Shown: positions 23,683-33,057, counted from the first letter of the stretch. The stretch is DNA of 39,915 nucleotides from an uncultured Alcanivorax sp. (GCA_913055795.1 CAJXLA010000011.1:1-39915), one strand, 5' to 3'. Numbers and translations: made by a program. Notes: generated by a model not told the origin, from the sequence alone.

Positions 23683-24717
23683 TCAGTTGTGCTTGTGCAG
23701 TTCCTCGTTGAGCGCGACCGCGTTCTTGTTGGTCAGGCACTCCACTGCGCCGGTTTCGGAATTGCGGCGGAACAGCAGGCTGTCCTGGCCGGCGAGTTCG
23801 CGCGCCTTGACGGTCCGTACCACGTCACCGTTTTCGTCCTTGAGGATGACCCTGGTGCCGGCGGTGAGATACAAACCGGCCTCCACGGTGCAGTGATCGC
23901 CCAGCGGAATGCCCACGCCGGCATTGGCGCCCAGCAGGCAGCCTTCGCCCAGCGAGATCACCACATTGCCGCCGCCGGAGAGCGTCCCCATGGTGGACGC
24001 ACCGCCGCCGATGTCCGAGCCCTTGCCGATAAAGACACCGGCCGAGATCCGGCCCTCGATCATGCCCGGGCCTTCGGTGCCGGCGTTGAAGTTGATGAAG
24101 CCCTCGTGCATGACGGTGGTGCCTTCCCCCACATACGCGCCCAGGCGCACCCGCGCGGTGTCGGCGATACGCGCGCCTTTGGGCACCACGTAATCGGTCA
24201 TTTTGGGGAACTTGTCCACGGCGTTGACTTCCAGCAGGTCGCCGTTCAGGCGCGCCATGAGCTGGCGCTCGGGCAGTTCGTCCAGATCCACCGCGCCCTC
24301 GTTGGTCCAGGCCACATTGGGCAGCAGCGGGAAGATGCCGCTCAGCACCAGGCCATGGGGCTTCACCAGGCGGTGCGAGAGCAGATGCAGCTTGAGATAG
24401 GCCTCGGGCGTGGAACTGGGCTCGGCGTCGGTTTCCAGCACGGTCAGTACCACGGGCTTGTCCGATTCCTGTAGCGCCACGGCATAGCTGGCCTGGTGTT
24501 CATGGCCGGCCGAGCGCCACTCGCGCGCGAGATGCACGATCTGGCGATGGGTCAGCTGAAAGGCCGCGTTGCCGCCTTCATACCCCAGTTCCTCGCGGAT
24601 GGAATCCACGATCGAAGCCGGCGGGTGCAGCTCCGGGTCCGGATAGAACACTTCCAGCCAGTCCTCGTTGCGGTTCTGGGTGCCACAGCCCAAAGCCAGC
24701 GCAAAATAGTCACTCAT
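23683..24717 (-). CDS. dapD: Tetrahydrodipicolinate N-succinyltransferase (long type)
   Basis: Transfers succinyl from succinyl-CoA to tetrahydrodipicolinate in the DAP/lysine pathway. 344 residues matches the Pseudomonas-type DapD, longer than the roughly 274-residue E. coli form. The left-handed beta-helix hexapeptides run from about residue 175 to 290 (VGEGTTVMHEGFINFNAGTE, then ISAGVFIGKGSDIGGGAST). The start MSDYFALALGCGTQN is family-typical. It begins 7 nt behind the yffB-like gene. Confidence 0.96.
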   Translation of the reverse strand: MSDYFALALGCGTQNRNEDWLEVFYPDPELHPPASIVDSIREELGYEGGNAAFQLTHRQIVHLAREWRSAGHEHQASYAVALQESDKPVVLTVLETDAEPSSTPEAYLKLHLLSHRLVKPHGLVLSGIFPLLPNVAWTNEGAVDLDELPERQLMARLNGDLLEVNAVDKFPKMTDYVVPKGARIADTARVRLGAYVGEGTTVMHEGFINFNAGTEGPGMIEGRISAGVFIGKGSDIGGGASTMGTLSGGGNVVISLGEGCLLGANAGVGIPLGDHCTVEAGLYLTAGTRVILKDENGDVVRTVKARELAGQDSLLFRRNSETGAVECLTNKNAVALNEELHKHN

Positions 24718-24724
24718 AGCAGAC

Positions 24725-25078
24725 TCAACCTTTTTCCAGCATGCTTTGCCATTGATCGGTGTCGAACCCGGCCACGATCTCCGCGCCGGTATCCAGCAGG
24801 GGCCGCTTGATCAGCGCCGGTTCTTCCACTGCCTGCGCATGGGCATGCTCCGCGTCCATGTGCGCACGCACGTTTTCGGGCAGCTTGCGCCAGGTGGTGC
24901 CCCGCTTGTTGATCACCGTTTCCCAGCCCAGCCGCTCGATCCATTGTTCCAGCCGGTCTTCGGGCACGCCGTCCCGGCGCAGATCATGAAAACGGTAGTC
25001 ATAGCCCTGCGCGTCGAGCCACTGCCAGGCCTTGCGGCAGGTATCGCAGTTTTTGATGCCGTACACCGTAATCGTCAC
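24725..25078 (-). CDS. ArsC/Spx-family thioredoxin-fold protein (YffB-like)
   Basis: A 117-residue protein of the arsenate-reductase-like fold. GIKNCDTCRKAWQWL gives a Cys11-x2-Cys14 motif and IKRPLLDTG the conserved Arg loop. The GTG start at 25078 is chosen because GGAGGG lies just upstream and the frame begins with TITVYGIKN; it overlaps the dapC stop by 4 nt (GTGA). YffB-type genes are also close to dapE in E. coli. A role in arsenate reduction is not established for this subgroup; glutathione-dependent thiol chemistry is often suggested. Confidence 0.9.
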   Translation of the reverse strand: MTITVYGIKNCDTCRKAWQWLDAQGYDYRFHDLRRDGVPEDRLEQWIERLGWETVINKRGTTWRKLPENVRAHMDAEHAHAQAVEEPALIKRPLLDTGAEIVAGFDTDQWQSMLEKG

Positions 25079-26256
25079 AGTCCCTCCACAAAGGCGCGGA
25101 TCCGCCGAGCGCCCTCGGCGCATTCCTCTTCGCCATCCACCAGCGCCATGCGTACCCGGTTCGCGCCCGGGTTGGCGCCGTTTACTTCGCGCGATAAATA
25201 GCGTCCGGGCAGCACCTGGACGTTCTGCTGGCGCAAAAGCTCGCGGGTAAAGGTTTCATCGTCCAGCGGTGTTTCCGGCCAGAGATAAAAACCCGCGTCC
25301 GGGGCGGATACCTTAAGCACGTCGCCGAGAATGTCCAGCACCGTGGCGAATTTGCGCCGGTAGGCGGCGCGGTTTTCCGCCACATGATCCTCGTCGGACC
25401 AGGCCGCGATGCTGGCCTTTTGATGATGCAGCGGCATGGCGCAGCCCTGATAGGTGCGATAGAGCCGGTAGCGCTGCAGCACCTCGGCGTCGCCGGCGGC
25501 GAAGCCCGAGCGCAGCCCCGGCAGGTTGGAGCGCTTGGACAAGGAATGAAAGGCCAGGCAGCGCCGGAAATCCGTGCGGCCCATCTCCGCGGCCGCCTGC
25601 AGCAGTCCGGGCGGCGGATTCCGGTCATAAATCTCGGAATAGCATTCGTCCGAGACAATGAGGAAATCGTGCCGGTCAGCCAGGGTGATCAGGTGCTGCA
25701 GTTCGGCCACGGAGAGCACGGTGCCCACCGGGTTGCCGGGCGTGCACAGAAACAGAATCTGACACTCGTTCCAGGCCTGTTCCGACAGGGCGTCCAGGTC
25801 CGGACGGAAATTGGTCGCGGCGGTGCAGGGCAGGTATTCCGGCCGGGCACCCGCGAGCAGGGTTGCGCCCTCATAGATCTGGTAGAAGGGATTGGGCATG
25901 AGCACACGGGCGTCATTCGTGCGATCCACAACCGCCTGGACAATGCTGAACAACGCTTCCCGGGTACCGGTCACGGGCAGCACCTGGGTGTCCGGCTCCA
26001 CCCGGGCCGGGGCGAAACGGTGCTCGATCCAGCCGGCAATGGCCCGGCGTAGTTCGGCGGTGCCCGCGGTGGCCGGATACCGGCTCAGCGCATGGGCATG
26101 TTCTTCCAGGGTGCGGAGCACGAAGGCCGGTGCCGGGTGCCGCGGTTCGCCGATAGACAGTGCCACCGGGGGCTTGTCTGCCGGCGTGATATCAGCCAGA
26201 AGGTGCCGCAGCTTTTCGAAGGGATACGGATGGAGCCGTTCGAGATCCGGGTTCAT
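25075..26256 (-). CDS. dapC: N-succinyldiaminopimelate aminotransferase
   Basis: A PLP-dependent class I/II aminotransferase making N-succinyl-LL-DAP from its keto precursor. 393 residues from the ATG at 26256 (MNPDLERLHPYPF), the usual N-terminus; the in-frame ATG at 26313 would lie within glnD. Lys241 in FHSLSKRSNLPGLRSGF should bind PLP; CTPGNPVGTV and VSDECYSEIY carry the cofactor-contacting Asn and Asp/Tyr. It starts 4 nt behind glnD and is flanked by dapD, which supports DapC over other aminotransferases. Confidence 0.93.
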   Translation of the reverse strand: MNPDLERLHPYPFEKLRHLLADITPADKPPVALSIGEPRHPAPAFVLRTLEEHAHALSRYPATAGTAELRRAIAGWIEHRFAPARVEPDTQVLPVTGTREALFSIVQAVVDRTNDARVLMPNPFYQIYEGATLLAGARPEYLPCTAATNFRPDLDALSEQAWNECQILFLCTPGNPVGTVLSVAELQHLITLADRHDFLIVSDECYSEIYDRNPPPGLLQAAAEMGRTDFRRCLAFHSLSKRSNLPGLRSGFAAGDAEVLQRYRLYRTYQGCAMPLHHQKASIAAWSDEDHVAENRAAYRRKFATVLDILGDVLKVSAPDAGFYLWPETPLDDETFTRELLRQQNVQVLPGRYLSREVNGANPGANRVRMALVDGEEECAEGARRIRAFVEGL

Positions 26257-26260
26257 GGCT

Positions 26261-28954
26261 TCAGTTCGCCTGTTTTTCCTGCGTGGCGTCGAGCTCTTTT
26301 TGCAGGGCCGCACGCAGTTTTTCGCACAGTTCGGGATCGCTCACCGGTTCGTCGTCGCGGTCGGTGATGAAGAAGACGTCCTCCGCCTTTTCGCCCAGGG
26401 TGGTGATGCGCGCGTTGTGCACCTGGAGTTCGAAGTTGCTGAACAGCCGTCCGATGCGTGCGAGCAGGCCGGGGCGGTCCAGGGTCTGTACATCCACCAC
26501 CGTGTGGTCATGCGCCAGGTCGTTGCTGATCACGACCTGGGTGGGGACATCGAAATGCTTGTTGCGGCGCGGCATCCGGCGCCGGGCGATCTCGCCGAAG
26601 TCCTCGGGTGTGGCCAGGGTCTCGGTGAGCGTCTTGCGGATCTGCTCGATACGTTGTGGGTCGTCGCCGATGGGCGTGCCGTTTTCGTCCAGCACCACAT
26701 AGCTATCGAGGCTGAAGCCGTCCGCCGAGGTGATAATACGCGCGTCCATGATGGTCAGGCTCAGCTGGGTGAGCGCGTTCACCGTGGCGGCAAAGAGATT
26801 CTGCGTGTCCGGTGTGTAGACAAAAATCTGGGTGCCGCCCTGATGATGATCGGCGGAGTCGCGGATGAGCACCATGGGCTCGTCCGCCGAGCCGGTTCGG
26901 CGCAGCATGGCCTCGGTGTGCCAGGCGATATCGCCGGCCGTTTCGCGCAGGAAGTATTCCTCGCCGATACCCGACCAGAGCTGCTCCACTTCCTCGCGTG
27001 AAACCGGGTGCTGTTCCAGGATTTCGAGCGCATTCTGTTTGGTTTCCGCGATCCAGTCCTGCTTGTTGGGCGGGTTGTTCAGCCCGCGCCGCAGGGCCCG
27101 TTTGGTTTCGGTGTACAACTGGCGCATGAGTGACGCGCGCCAGGAATTCCACAACTGGGGATTGGTGGCATTGATATCCGCCACCGTCAGTACATAGAGA
27201 TAATCCAGATGAACCAGGTCGCCCACCTGGCGGGCGAACTCATGCACCACGTCCGGGTCGGAGATGTCCTTGCGCTGGGCGGTGACGGACAACAGCAGGT
27301 GATTGCGTACCAGCCAGGCCACGAGTTTGGTGCCCCAGGCGGTGAGGCCGTGTCGCTCGCAGAAGGCGATGGCGTCATCACCACCCAGCTCCGAGTGATC
27401 GCCGCCGCGGCCCTTGGCGATGTCGTGATACAGCCCCGCGATATAGAGCAGCTCGGGCTTGGGGAGCCGGTAGAAGACATCGCACGCGAGTGGATACTGC
27501 TCACGCAGCTCTTCGTGGCGGAACCGGCGCATGTTCTTCACCACCAGCAGGGTATGGGCATCCACGGTGTAAATGTGGAAGAGGTCATACTGCATCATGC
27601 CGATAATGCGCCCGTATTCGGGCAAATACTGCCCCAGAATGCCGTAGCGCTTCATGCGCCGTAGCTGGGTGAAAAGCGCGTGGGGTGAGCGCAACAGCTC
27701 CATGAAGAGGCTGGTGTTGGCCGGGTCGGCGCGGAAGTCCTCGTCGATGAGCTTGCGGTTCTCGATGAGCTGGCGCACCGTGGATGCGCGCACGCCCCGG
27801 ATCTCCGGGTTGCGCGCGAGCATGAGAAAGATTTCCAGCAGCGCCGAGGGGTGACGGCTGAAGGTGTCTTCGGCGGTGACCTCGATGTAGTCGTTGCGCA
27901 CCTGGAAATGACGGCTCAGCGGGCGTACCTGCTGGGGCTGATCCTGCTGCAGAATGGCCTCGTCGAAGAGCTGCAGCAGCAGCTCGTTGAGCATGGACAT
28001 GCCCAGCGCCACCCGGTAGTAGCGCTTCATGAACTGCTCCACCGCCAGGTTGACGTCCGAGTCCTCGTAGCCGAGCAGCGCGGCCACCTGGCGTTGGTAG
28101 TCGAACAGCAGCCGGTTTTCGTTGCGGTCGCTGATCTGGTGCAGCGCCCAGCGGATCTGCCACAGATATTGCCGGCATTTCTTGAGAATGCTGTATTCGT
28201 TGTCGCGCAGGAAACCCAGCCGCACCAGCGCTTCCAGCCGGTGCTCGCCAAAATAGCGTTGCGCCACCCAGTTCACCATCTGTAAATCGCGCAACCCGCC
28301 CGGTGCGTTCTTCACGTCCGGTTCCAGGTTGTACTCGGTGTCGTGGTACTTGCGGTGGCGGGTGAGCTGTTCCTCCCACTTGGCGCGGAAAAACGGCTCC
28401 GGCGGCCACATCCGGCGGGGGCTGGTGCGCTCTACCAGGTCTTCGCGCAGCGCGTCCGGGCCGGCCAGGGTGCGCGATTCCATGAGATTGGTGGCGACGG
28501 TGATGTCCTGCTCGGCCAGCGTGACACAGTCCTCCTGGGTGCGCATGGCGTGGCCGATTTCCAGGCCCGTGTCCCAGAGAAAGGCAACAAAGGACTCCAG
28601 CCGCTGGCGCTCCGTGTCGGAGGGTTCTCCCGCGAGCAGCATGAGTACGTCCACATCGGAACACGGATGCAGTTCGCCACGACCATAACCACCTACCGCG
28701 ACCAGCGACAGGGGCGCCTCGTGCAGCCGGTAATAGTGCCAGGCCGCTTCCAGCAGGGTGTCGACGCGTTGTGCCCGGCCCGCGACCAGTTCCTCGATGG
28801 GCGTGTGCGGAAAGGCATGGTTGAGTGCGTCCTGCTCGCGCTCGAGCCACTCGCGCGCCACCGTTTCCGGTTGTTCGCTCGTCTGCAGGCGGGCGAGCAG
28901 TTCCTCGGTGTCCAGCTCCGGCGCCGGCGGCGGTGCGAGGGCCTCGTCGTCCAT
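26261..28954 (-). CDS. glnD: PII uridylyltransferase / uridylyl-removing enzyme
   Basis: The nitrogen sensor that uridylylates PII when glutamine is low and de-uridylylates it when glutamine is high. 897 residues. Nucleotidyltransferase motif VGGYGRGELHPCSDVDVLML (about residues 87-106), HD hydrolase motif GLYHDIAKGRGGDHSELG (about 505-522), and two C-terminal ACT domains (about 740-800 and 815-890; the latter includes TLDRPGLLARIGRLFSNFE). All parts are intact. It sits 1 nt behind map, an order known from Pseudomonas and relatives. Confidence 0.97.
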   Translation of the reverse strand: MDDEALAPPPAPELDTEELLARLQTSEQPETVAREWLEREQDALNHAFPHTPIEELVAGRAQRVDTLLEAAWHYYRLHEAPLSLVAVGGYGRGELHPCSDVDVLMLLAGEPSDTERQRLESFVAFLWDTGLEIGHAMRTQEDCVTLAEQDITVATNLMESRTLAGPDALREDLVERTSPRRMWPPEPFFRAKWEEQLTRHRKYHDTEYNLEPDVKNAPGGLRDLQMVNWVAQRYFGEHRLEALVRLGFLRDNEYSILKKCRQYLWQIRWALHQISDRNENRLLFDYQRQVAALLGYEDSDVNLAVEQFMKRYYRVALGMSMLNELLLQLFDEAILQQDQPQQVRPLSRHFQVRNDYIEVTAEDTFSRHPSALLEIFLMLARNPEIRGVRASTVRQLIENRKLIDEDFRADPANTSLFMELLRSPHALFTQLRRMKRYGILGQYLPEYGRIIGMMQYDLFHIYTVDAHTLLVVKNMRRFRHEELREQYPLACDVFYRLPKPELLYIAGLYHDIAKGRGGDHSELGGDDAIAFCERHGLTAWGTKLVAWLVRNHLLLSVTAQRKDISDPDVVHEFARQVGDLVHLDYLYVLTVADINATNPQLWNSWRASLMRQLYTETKRALRRGLNNPPNKQDWIAETKQNALEILEQHPVSREEVEQLWSGIGEEYFLRETAGDIAWHTEAMLRRTGSADEPMVLIRDSADHHQGGTQIFVYTPDTQNLFAATVNALTQLSLTIMDARIITSADGFSLDSYVVLDENGTPIGDDPQRIEQIRKTLTETLATPEDFGEIARRRMPRRNKHFDVPTQVVISNDLAHDHTVVDVQTLDRPGLLARIGRLFSNFELQVHNARITTLGEKAEDVFFITDRDDEPVSDPELCEKLRAALQKELDATQEKQAN

Positions 28955-28955
28955 C

Positions 28956-29741
28956 TCAGGCCGGCCCCGGCAGGTCGGTTTCCTCGGCCCGGCGGGTGAG
29001 CACGTCCGGTCCGTCGGCGGTGCAGGCGATGGTGTGCTCCCACTGGGCGGAGGGCTTGTGATCGCGCGTGACCACGGTCCAGCCGTCCGGCAGCATGCGC
29101 GTGTGGGCCTTGCCGGCGTTGATCATGGGCTCGATGGTGAAGACCATGCCTTCCTCCAGCTCCAGTCCGGTGCCCGGCTTGCCGTAGTGCAGCACCTGGG
29201 GCTCTTCGTGAAAGCCCTCGCCGATGCCGTGGCCGCAGAATTCGCGCACCACGGAAAAGCGCTGAGCCTCGGCGTGCTGCTGAATGGCGTTGCCGATGTC
29301 GCCCAGCCGCGTGCCCGGGCGGACCAGCTTGATCCCTTCGAGCATGCATGCGCGCGTGACATCCACCAGGCGCTGGCCCAGCACATTGGGCTCGCCGGCG
29401 TAGAACATCTTGCTGGTGTCACCGTGCCAGCCGTTCTTGATGACGGTTACGTCGATGTTGACGATGTCGCCTTTCTTCAGGGTCTTCTTGTCATTGGGAA
29501 TGCCGTGGCAGATCACCTGGTTGACCGAGATGCACACGGATTTGGGAAAACCGCGATACCCCAGACAGGCCGGGATCGCGCCCTGTTCGTTGACAATGTG
29601 GTCATGGCAGATGCGGTCCAGCTCGGCGGTGCTCACGCCCGGCTGGACGTGTTCGCCGATCATCTCCAGCACCTCGGCGGCCAGGCGCCCGGCCTCGCGC
29701 ATCTGCTCGATCTGCTCTGGGGTTTTGACAATCACGCTCAT
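28956..29741 (-). CDS. map: Methionine aminopeptidase, type I
   Basis: Removes the initiator Met from new proteins. 261 residues from the ATG at 29741 (MSVIVKTPEQIEQMREAG), the normal N-terminus. The five metal ligands are visible: Asp97 (NIDVTV), Asp108 (HGDTSKMF), His171 (CGHGIG), Glu204 (FTIEPM) and Glu235 (QWEHT). Divergent from rpsB, as in many bacteria, and first gene of the leftward map-glnD-dapC-yffB-dapD run. Confidence 0.97.
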   Translation of the reverse strand: MSVIVKTPEQIEQMREAGRLAAEVLEMIGEHVQPGVSTAELDRICHDHIVNEQGAIPACLGYRGFPKSVCISVNQVICHGIPNDKKTLKKGDIVNIDVTVIKNGWHGDTSKMFYAGEPNVLGQRLVDVTRACMLEGIKLVRPGTRLGDIGNAIQQHAEAQRFSVVREFCGHGIGEGFHEEPQVLHYGKPGTGLELEEGMVFTIEPMINAGKAHTRMLPDGWTVVTRDHKPSAQWEHTIACTADGPDVLTRRAEETDLPGPA

Positions 29742-29823
29742 GGAATGCGGAAAACTCCGGTTATTCAGTGGGTTGGCCACGGCGGCGGGGGTGCGCGGCC
29801 CGTCGTCCGGACCGCATTTTCCG

Positions 29824-29852
29824 TTGTCGTGAAGGCGGCGTTATGGTATAAA
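29824..29852 (+). promoter_or_regulatory. Candidate rpsB operon promoter
   Basis: TTGTCG (29824-29829), 17-nt spacer, TATAAA (29847-29852), followed by a GC-rich stretch (GCGCTCGCC) like the discriminators of stringently controlled ribosomal promoters. A start near 29859 would give a leader of about 545 nt before rpsB, containing the 266-bp palindromic element at 29929-30194. Confidence 0.65.
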
Positions 29853-29928
29853 GCGCTCGCCTTGCCCGCGCCCGGACCGGGGGCGAATTGTACCTGTACC
29901 GGGCCCGGCAAGGGAAATCGTGGTAACT

Positions 29929-30194
29929 GGAACCTCTGAACGAATCATGCGTGGGGTTTGCCGGGCCATTTTTCGTCTGGGTCAAGGCGCGCCGACGCCG
30001 CCGTACTGCCTGTACGGGTAGGAGGCGCAACGCCGAGCCAGGCGAAAAAGGGCCCGGCCCTCACGGGGTACGGCCAAAATCACGCTGGGTTCGTCGCGTG
30101 TTGGTGGTCGCAGTCGAGCCAGGCGGGCACGGCAGTTACGTCCAGGACAATTTTGGACGTAACAAAGCCCGCGTATGATTCGTTCAGAGGTTCC
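29929..30194. mobile_element. Nested-palindrome element A, in rpsB leader
   Basis: A 266-bp element bounded by a perfect 20-bp inverted repeat (GGAACCTCTGAACGAATCAT at 29929-29948; its reverse complement at 30175-30194), with imperfect pairing continuing inward. A second inverted repeat pairs CCATTTTTCGTCTGG (from 29966) with CCAGGCGAAAAAGG (30038-30051). Between them lies a 62-bp core (29982-30043) identical, in reverse orientation, to 33669-33730 in element B. A further hairpin GTTACGTCC/GGACGTAAC occurs near 30135-30163. No protein, and no clear target-site duplication. Confidence 0.8.
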
Positions 30195-30224
30195 CAATAC
30201 ACACATGTTCCGACACATGGCTTT

Positions 30225-30399
30225 GGGTGCCCAGCACCATGAACGATTCCGCCTGGCGCGGGATGCCGAGTAGGCCGTAACCCGTTGGGGTGCCCAGCAC
30301 CTGAACGGTTCGCCCCGGGGCGGATGCAGGGAACGGCGTACACCGTTCAGGTGCTGGGTTGAGCACATGCGGGAACATGGAGGCTTAACCCAGCAGGAG
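30225..30399 (+). promoter_or_regulatory. Structured rpsB leader with competing helices
   Basis: GGGTGCCCAGCACC occurs twice, 63 nt apart (30225-30238, 30288-30301). The second copy opens a 17-bp stem, CCCAGCACCTGAACGGT (30293-30309) with ACCGTTCAGGTGCTGGG (30342-30358). The right arm can instead pair downstream: TGCTGGGTTGAGC (30352-30364) with GCTTAACCCAGCA (30383-30395), 13 bp with one G-U, ending exactly at the GGAG Shine-Dalgarno (30396-30399). The two helices exclude one another. In E. coli, S2 represses rpsB-tsf through its 5' leader; a comparable role here is inference. The rest of 29742-30405 holds the promoter and element A. Confidence 0.6.
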
Positions 30400-30405
30400 A
30401 CAATG

Positions 30406-31188
30406 ATGGCATCAGTAACGATGCGGGATATGCTCAGCGCCGGCGTGCACTTCGGCCACCAGACCCGCTATTGGAACCCGAAAATGAAACCCTACATTTT
30501 CGGGGCGCGCAACAAGATTCACATTGTGAATCTGGAACAGACCCTGCCGCTGCTCAACGACGCTCTCGCGTACGTCAACAAACTCGCGGCCAACAACAAC
30601 CAGATTCTCTTCGTGGGCACCAAGCGTTCGGCGCAAAAGGTGGTCCGCGAGGAAGCCAAGCGCTGTGGCATGCCCTATGTGGACCACCGCTGGTTGGGCG
30701 GCATGCTGACCAACTGGAAAACCATCCGCCAGTCCATCAAACGCTATCGTGACCTTGAGGAACAGCAGCGCGACGGCACCCTGGACAAGCTCATCAAGAA
30801 GGAAGCGCTGGACCGCCGCCGCGAGATGGACAAGCTGGAGCGTTCCATCGGCGGTATCAAGGATATGGGCGGTCTGCCCGACGCGCTCTTCGTGGTGGAT
30901 GTGGATCACGAGAATATCGCCGTCAAGGAAGCCAACAAACTGGGTATTCCGGTGGTGGCCGTGGTGGACACCAACTCGGATCCGGACGGCGTCGATTATG
31001 TGATTCCCGGCAATGACGACGCCATCCGCGCCGTGCGGCTCTATGTGCAGACCGTGGCCGACGCCGTCCTTGAGGGTCGTCAGTACGCGTCCAATCAGGG
31101 CGGTGGCGGTAGCGAGGATGATTTCGTGGAAGTGGAAGAAGGTGAGGAGCAAGGCGACTCCGAAGACCCGGAATCCGCAACCGGCTGA
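30406..31188 (+). CDS. rpsB: 30S ribosomal protein S2
   Basis: A small-subunit protein needed with S1 for translation initiation. 260 residues. [21 protein letters not shown] and [20 protein letters not shown] are near-universal; [13 protein letters not shown] follows. Two ATGs are adjacent; the one at 30406 gives the standard N-terminus and a 6-nt gap from GGAG. Compared with the 241-residue E. coli protein it has an acidic, Gly-initiated tail ([20 protein letters not shown]). First gene of rpsB-tsf-pyrH-frr. Confidence 0.98.
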   Translation: MASVTMRDMLSAGVHFGHQTRYWNPKMKPYIFGARNKIHIVNLEQTLPLLNDALAYVNKLAANNNQILFVGTKRSAQKVVREEAKRCGMPYVDHRWLGGMLTNWKTIRQSIKRYRDLEEQQRDGTLDKLIKKEALDRRREMDKLERSIGGIKDMGGLPDALFVVDVDHENIAVKEANKLGIPVVAVVDTNSDPDGVDYVIPGNDDAIRAVRLYVQTVADAVLEGRQYASNQGGGGSEDDFVEVEEGEEQGDSEDPESATG

Positions 31189-31259
31189 ACGGCGCCCGGC
31201 GGGGGGCGGCCCATCCGCTCCCTCTTACAACGACCCCGGTACAGAGATAGAGGATAATC

Positions 31260-32141
31260 ATGGCTGTAACCGCCTCACAGGTGAAAGAACTGCGTGAACG
31301 CACCGGCCTGGGCATGATGGAGTGCAAACAGGCGCTGGTGGACGCGGACGGCGATATCGAGCTGGCCATCGAGAACCTGCGCAAGTCGGGTCAGGCCAAG
31401 GCCGCCAAGAAGGCCGGCCGCACGGCCGCCGAGGGCGCCATCGTGGTCAACGTCTCCGACGACGCCCGCTACGCCACCATGGTGGAAATCAACAGCGAGA
31501 CCGATTTCGTCGCCCGCGACGACAATTTCGTGGATTTCGCCAACAAGGTGGCGCGCGCCACGCTCAACAACGATGCCCGCGATGCCGACCAGATTCTGGC
31601 GTTGACGCTGGAAGACGGCCGCGGTGTGGAAGAGGCCCGCCAGGAACTGGTGCAGAAAATCGGCGAGAACATCCAGGTACGCCGCGCCGTGCAACTGCAG
31701 GCGCCGGAAGGCGGGGCCGTAGGTGCCTATGTGCACAATGGCTCCATTGGCGCGCTTGTGGCGCTGGAAGGCGGCGATGCCCAGCTGGGCAAGGATCTGG
31801 CCATGCATATTGCGGCCGTTGCCCCCATGGTGGTGAACAAGGAAGACGTGCCCCAGGACGTACTGGAGCGCGAAAAGGATGTCATCCGGGCCCAGCCGGA
31901 CATGGAGGGCAAGCCCGAGGACATCGTCGAGAAGATGCTGGACGGGCGTTTGAACAAGTACCTCAAGGAGGTGAGCCTGGTCGAGCAGCCCTTCGTCAAG
32001 GATCCGGATACGAGCGTGAGTCAGCTGGTCAGCGACCAGGGTGCGCGTATCCTGTCCTTTGAGCGCCTGGTTGTGGGCGAGGGCATCGAAAAGGAGGACC
32101 AGGACTTCGCCAGCGAGGTAATGGCTCAGGCGAAGGGCTGA
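31260..32141 (+). CDS. tsf: Translation elongation factor Ts
   Basis: The guanine-nucleotide exchange factor that recycles EF-Tu. 293 residues. The N-terminal UBA-like domain ([19 protein letters not shown], then [19 protein letters not shown]) and the EF-Tu-contacting core ([20 protein letters not shown]) are intact. AGAGGAT lies just upstream of the ATG. Sits 71 nt behind rpsB, with which it is presumably cotranscribed. Confidence 0.98.
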   Translation: MAVTASQVKELRERTGLGMMECKQALVDADGDIELAIENLRKSGQAKAAKKAGRTAAEGAIVVNVSDDARYATMVEINSETDFVARDDNFVDFANKVARATLNNDARDADQILALTLEDGRGVEEARQELVQKIGENIQVRRAVQLQAPEGGAVGAYVHNGSIGALVALEGGDAQLGKDLAMHIAAVAPMVVNKEDVPQDVLEREKDVIRAQPDMEGKPEDIVEKMLDGRLNKYLKEVSLVEQPFVKDPDTSVSQLVSDQGARILSFERLVVGEGIEKEDQDFASEVMAQAKG

Positions 32142-32155
32142 AACCGTTGGCGCGT

Positions 32156-32182
32156 GGCGGCGCGGCCGGACCGCGCGCCGCC
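32156..32182 (+). terminator. GC hairpin in the tsf-pyrH gap
   Basis: GGCGGCGCG (32156-32164) pairs with CGCGCCGCC (32174-32182), 14 nt after the tsf stop. No T-tract follows, so it may attenuate transcription or stabilise the rpsB-tsf mRNA end rather than stop it fully. In E. coli this junction also holds a transcription end. Confidence 0.4.
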
Positions 32183-32277
32183 GCCTCTCCGGCAGTCGTC
32201 TTACGGAGCCCGCGGGCGCAGGCCGCGCGGGGGCCGTGGGCAAGCGAAAATGCAACCAAGAGGGCGGATCGGGTTCT

Positions 32278-33039
32278 ATGAGCAACGGAGAAGACCAGAC
32301 AGCCTCCGGTAATCCCAGGGAGCGTTCCCCCCGTTATCAGCGCATCCTGCTGAAACTCAGCGGTGAGGCCCTCGCTGGTAATGAGGGCTACGGCATTGAC
32401 CCCAGGGTGCTGGACGCGATCTCGCTCGAAATCGGACAACTCGTGGGCATTGGTGTCCAGGTGGGCATGGTCATCGGCGGTGGCAATCTCTTCCGCGGGG
32501 CCGCCCTTCAGGAAGCCGGGCTGGACCGGGTGGCCGGGGACCACATGGGCATGCTGGCCACGGTCATGAACGGGCTGGCGCTGCGCGATGCCCTGGAACG
32601 TGCCAATATCCGCACCCGTCTGATGTCCGCCATCCCCATGAGTGGCGTGGTGGAACATTATGATCACCGCAATGCCGTGCGTTATCTCAAGAACGGCGAA
32701 GTGGTGGTGTTCTGCGCCGGCACCGGCAATCCCTTCTTTACCACCGACTCCGCGGCCTGTCTGCGCGGCATCGAGATTGATGTGGATGTGGTGCTCAAGG
32801 CCACCAAAGTGGATGGCATCTATGACGTTGATCCAGTCAACAACGATCAGGCGGTGAAATACGACCGCCTCACCTATGACGAGGCGCTGTCGCGACGGCT
32901 GGCGGTCATGGATCTCACGGCCATCTGTCTGGCCCGGGACCATAAACTGCCCTTGCGTGTGTTCAACCTGGGCAAGCAGGGTGCATTGCTGAACATGATG
33001 CTCGGGGGCGACGAAGGAACCCTGGTGGAATCCGCATAA
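32278..33039 (+). CDS. pyrH: UMP kinase
   Basis: Phosphorylates UMP to UDP; hexameric amino-acid-kinase fold. 253 residues from the ATG at 32278 (MSNGEDQ); an upstream in-frame ATG at 32236 adds a basic 14-residue stretch and is less likely. [11 protein letters not shown] (phosphate loop), [10 protein letters not shown], and [20 protein letters not shown] with the conserved TTD are present. Confidence 0.96.
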   Translation: MSNGEDQTASGNPRERSPRYQRILLKLSGEALAGNEGYGIDPRVLDAISLEIGQLVGIGVQVGMVIGGGNLFRGAALQEAGLDRVAGDHMGMLATVMNGLALRDALERANIRTRLMSAIPMSGVVEHYDHRNAVRYLKNGEVVVFCAGTGNPFFTTDSAACLRGIEIDVDVVLKATKVDGIYDVDPVNNDQAVKYDRLTYDEALSRRLAVMDLTAICLARDHKLPLRVFNLGKQGALLNMMLGGDEGTLVESA

Positions 33040-33057
33040 CAAAGAGAGGGTACCGAC

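Noticed and set aside
29951-30368. Small frames on both strands within the rpsB leader
   Set aside because: They translate palindromic repeats and have no ribosome-binding sites.
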